DNA from: an uncultured Pelagibacteraceae bacterium
GTDB taxonomy: Bacteria > Pseudomonadota > Alphaproteobacteria > Pelagibacterales > Pelagibacteraceae
Direction of reading: 5' to 3'
Length of the DNA: 64,000 bases
Assembly: GCA_902518185.1 (NCBI GenBank)
Contig: CABYFG010000005.1
Coordinates: forward strand, 31,013-95,012
The notes below the pieces were generated by a model. It did not search any database, had not been told where the DNA came from, and worked only from the letters and a program-made list of their open reading frames with translations. A program made the translations under genes and the position numbers. Positions 62,085 through 64,000 of the stretch are shown here, in pieces. Within the stretch, counting starts at the first letter, position 1, and the number at the start of each line of letters is the position of its first letter.

Positions 62085-63440
62085 ATGAACAAAGTTTTAA
62101 AAAATTCATGGGCATTATTTTTAGGAATGGCATTTATAATGATGGCCTACGGTTTTCAGGGTACCTTGTTAGGTGTAAGAGCTGTTCAGGAAGAATTTAC
62201 TATTACTGCGACTGGTTTCATGATGTCAGGTTATTTCGTTGGATATTTTATTGGAGCGGCAACAATTCCAAATATTATTTCAAGAGTTGGTCATATTAGA
62301 GTTTTTGCAGCATTCGCCTCATTGTCATCTTTAGTAATACTTGTCCATTCAGTTTTTATAAACCCATTTATTTGGTTTTTATTGAGATTTCTCACAGGGA
62401 TAAGTATGGTTTGTATTTATACTGTTGCTGAAAGTTGGCTTAACGACAGATCTAGTAATAAAAATAGAGGAAGTGTCCTCTCAGTATACATGGTTATTTT
62501 ATATGGATCTTTAGGAATTGGGATGTTTCTGTTAAATTTTAGTACACCAAAAAATTTTCAACCATTTATTCTTATTTCTGTAATTACCTCAGCTGCATTA
62601 ATACCAATTTTGTTGACAAAAAAAAAACCACCAAATTTTAAAAAAATAGAAGCTATGTCTTTAAAGGAATTATATAATTCTTCACCATTTGGAATGGTGA
62701 GCGCATTTTTTTATGGTACAATTCAGTCGGCTTTATTTACATTGTTAGCAGTATATGCAACTTCGATGAATTTTAAAATTTTGGAAATTTCAATAGTAAC
62801 TTTTTTGCTTGCGATCTCTGGTGCAATAGCGCAATTTCCAATAGGAAAATTGTCAGATATTTATGATAGAAGAAAAGTAATAATTTTTTCATCATTTGCT
62901 GCTGCAACTTTTTCAATCTTAACTATCTTTGTTTCACGTCAGATGTATTTACCTGATGGTTTAGCTACAAGTAAAACACTTTTTTATATATTTTTTATCT
63001 TATTTTCATTTTGTAGTTTGCCTATGTTTTCTTTGATTCTTGCACATACAAACGATTATATTTCAAAAGAAAAATTTGTTGCTGCAGGTGCGGGTCTTCA
63101 ATTTTTATTTGGTTTAGGAGCAATGGGTGGACCATTTTTATGTTCTATTGCGATGGATATGATCGGGCCCAATGGTTTTTTTGTTTTTTTATTTTTATTT
63201 CATACAATTATTGGATTATTTGGTTTACATAGAATGAAAATCAGACCAACAATGGAGAATCCAGACTCCCAATTTTTTCCTATGCCACAAACTATCACGC
63301 CTGCTGGAATTGAACTTAATCCAGGTACAGAACACATAGAAGAGCCATATTCTGATAAAGTTAAAGAGATATTAGAGAGAAAAGGAGTAAAATATAGAAA
63401 AGAAAGTCAAAAGGATAAAGAAAATACTCAATTTAATTAA
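62085..63440 (+). CDS. MFS transporter (YcaD-like)
   Basis: GFQGTLLGVRAVQEEFTITATGFMMSGYFVGYFIG, GKLSDIYDRRKVI; hydrophilic C-terminal tail. Confidence 0.87.
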   Translation: MNKVLKNSWALFLGMAFIMMAYGFQGTLLGVRAVQEEFTITATGFMMSGYFVGYFIGAATIPNIISRVGHIRVFAAFASLSSLVILVHSVFINPFIWFLLRFLTGISMVCIYTVAESWLNDRSSNKNRGSVLSVYMVILYGSLGIGMFLLNFSTPKNFQPFILISVITSAALIPILLTKKKPPNFKKIEAMSLKELYNSSPFGMVSAFFYGTIQSALFTLLAVYATSMNFKILEISIVTFLLAISGAIAQFPIGKLSDIYDRRKVIIFSSFAAATFSILTIFVSRQMYLPDGLATSKTLFYIFFILFSFCSLPMFSLILAHTNDYISKEKFVAAGAGLQFLFGLGAMGGPFLCSIAMDMIGPNGFFVFLFLFHTIIGLFGLHRMKIRPTMENPDSQFFPMPQTITPAGIELNPGTEHIEEPYSDKVKEILERKGVKYRKESQKDKENTQFN

Positions 63441-63547
63441 TAATCTCAATTTAAAGTTGAAAACTATAATAACCATTAAAATTAATTATTTTTCAAATTA
63501 TTATTGCAAAAATATTTTTAATTTAGTGAAATAATAGAATTAGAAAT

Positions 63548-64000
63548 ATGCCGTTAAAAAAAAAAAATAAAAAAAAATTAATTAAAAGAAGTAATGGGTT
63601 TGCAAAAATTGCCTCTATAACTACAAAATCAATTAGTAGTGCATATCTAAAGTATAAAAAAAATAAAGAATTAGAGAAAATAAAAGCTATTAAATTAAAA
63701 AAACTTGAAGAAAGAAATGAAATTTTAAAAGATAGAAAAGAGTTAAAAGCTTGGGAAGAAAAAATTATCAAAGAAAATAATAAGATCAAATCATATGAGA
63801 TTGAACTTAAATCAAAAGATAGAGAATTAAAAACTTTTGAGGAAAAACTAAAAACTGAAGATGAAAGATTAAATAAAAAAGATGAACATTTGATGCAAGT
63901 AGCTAAAGACCTGACAATTAAACAAAAGGAGCTAAAGGAAAAAGAAGAAACACAAAACAGGAGAGATATTGATCTAAAAGTTAGAGAAGAAGAACAAAAT
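63548..64000 (+). CDS. Lysine/glutamate-rich coiled-coil protein, 3' truncated by window edge; absent from supplied ORF track
   Basis: Manual translation: MPLKKKNKKKLIKRSNGFAKIASITTKSISSAYLKYKKNKELEKIKAIKLKKLEERNEILKDRKELKAWEEKII... open to window end. Confidence 0.75.
   Translation, partial: MPLKKKNKKKLIKRSNGFAKIASITTKSISSAYLKYKKNKELEKIKAIKLKKLEERNEILKDRKELKAWEEKIIKENNKIKSYEIELKSKDRELKTFEEKLKTEDERLNKKDEHLMQVAKDLTIKQKELKEKEETQNRRDIDLKVREEEQN

Noticed and set aside
63523-63789. 88-aa minus-strand ORF
   Set aside because: Antisense to a better supported plus-strand lysine-rich coiled-coil ORF; its F/L/I/S-rich sequence is the complement of K/E-rich codons
1-64000. CRISPR arrays, tRNA/rRNA genes, transposons, prophage or defence islands
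   Set aside because: Read through all intergenic gaps (all shorter than about 135 nt) and saw no repeat-spacer pattern, cloverleaf-like sequence, integrase/transposase or defence gene; a tRNAscan/Infernal run would confirm

Overview
The window is a very AT-rich, very compact stretch of bacterial chromosome. Its gene content and order look like a streamlined alphaproteobacterium of the SAR11/Pelagibacterales type (inference from gene families; no search was run). From left to right it holds: the end of a pilin-like gene; an inositol-type cluster (iolE, iolG-like, sugar ABC transporter, GYD protein); an aldehyde dehydrogenase/DUF779 pair; glnA; a complete SUF Fe-S operon with an IscR-type regulator; tyrS; a mrcA-prfB-AsmA cluster; rne, thiGS, aroQ, accBC; a free-standing TSCPD (NrdJ C-terminal-like) protein; aspS-hda; purMN; ndk; pepA; lptFG-lptD-surA-pdxA-rsmA; gmk-acpP-fabG-fabD; rpsF-rpsR-rplI-dnaB; an RND/MMPL protein; cvpA-purF; a PhnZ-like HD protein; gshAB; two transporters; and a truncated coiled-coil ORF missing from the supplied track. 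I found no tRNA, rRNA, CRISPR, prophage or transposon. I did not find a new multi-gene defence or mobile system. The most informative signals are small-scale: a +1 programmed frameshift in prfB, a probable CTG start codon for aspS, a near-perfect IscR type-1-like box over the suf promoter, tail-to-tail gene junctions that repeatedly share a TTAA stop palindrome, isolated GC-rich intercistronic hairpins, a lysine-rich N-terminal extension on an aldehyde dehydrogenase, and the stand-alone TSCPD protein.
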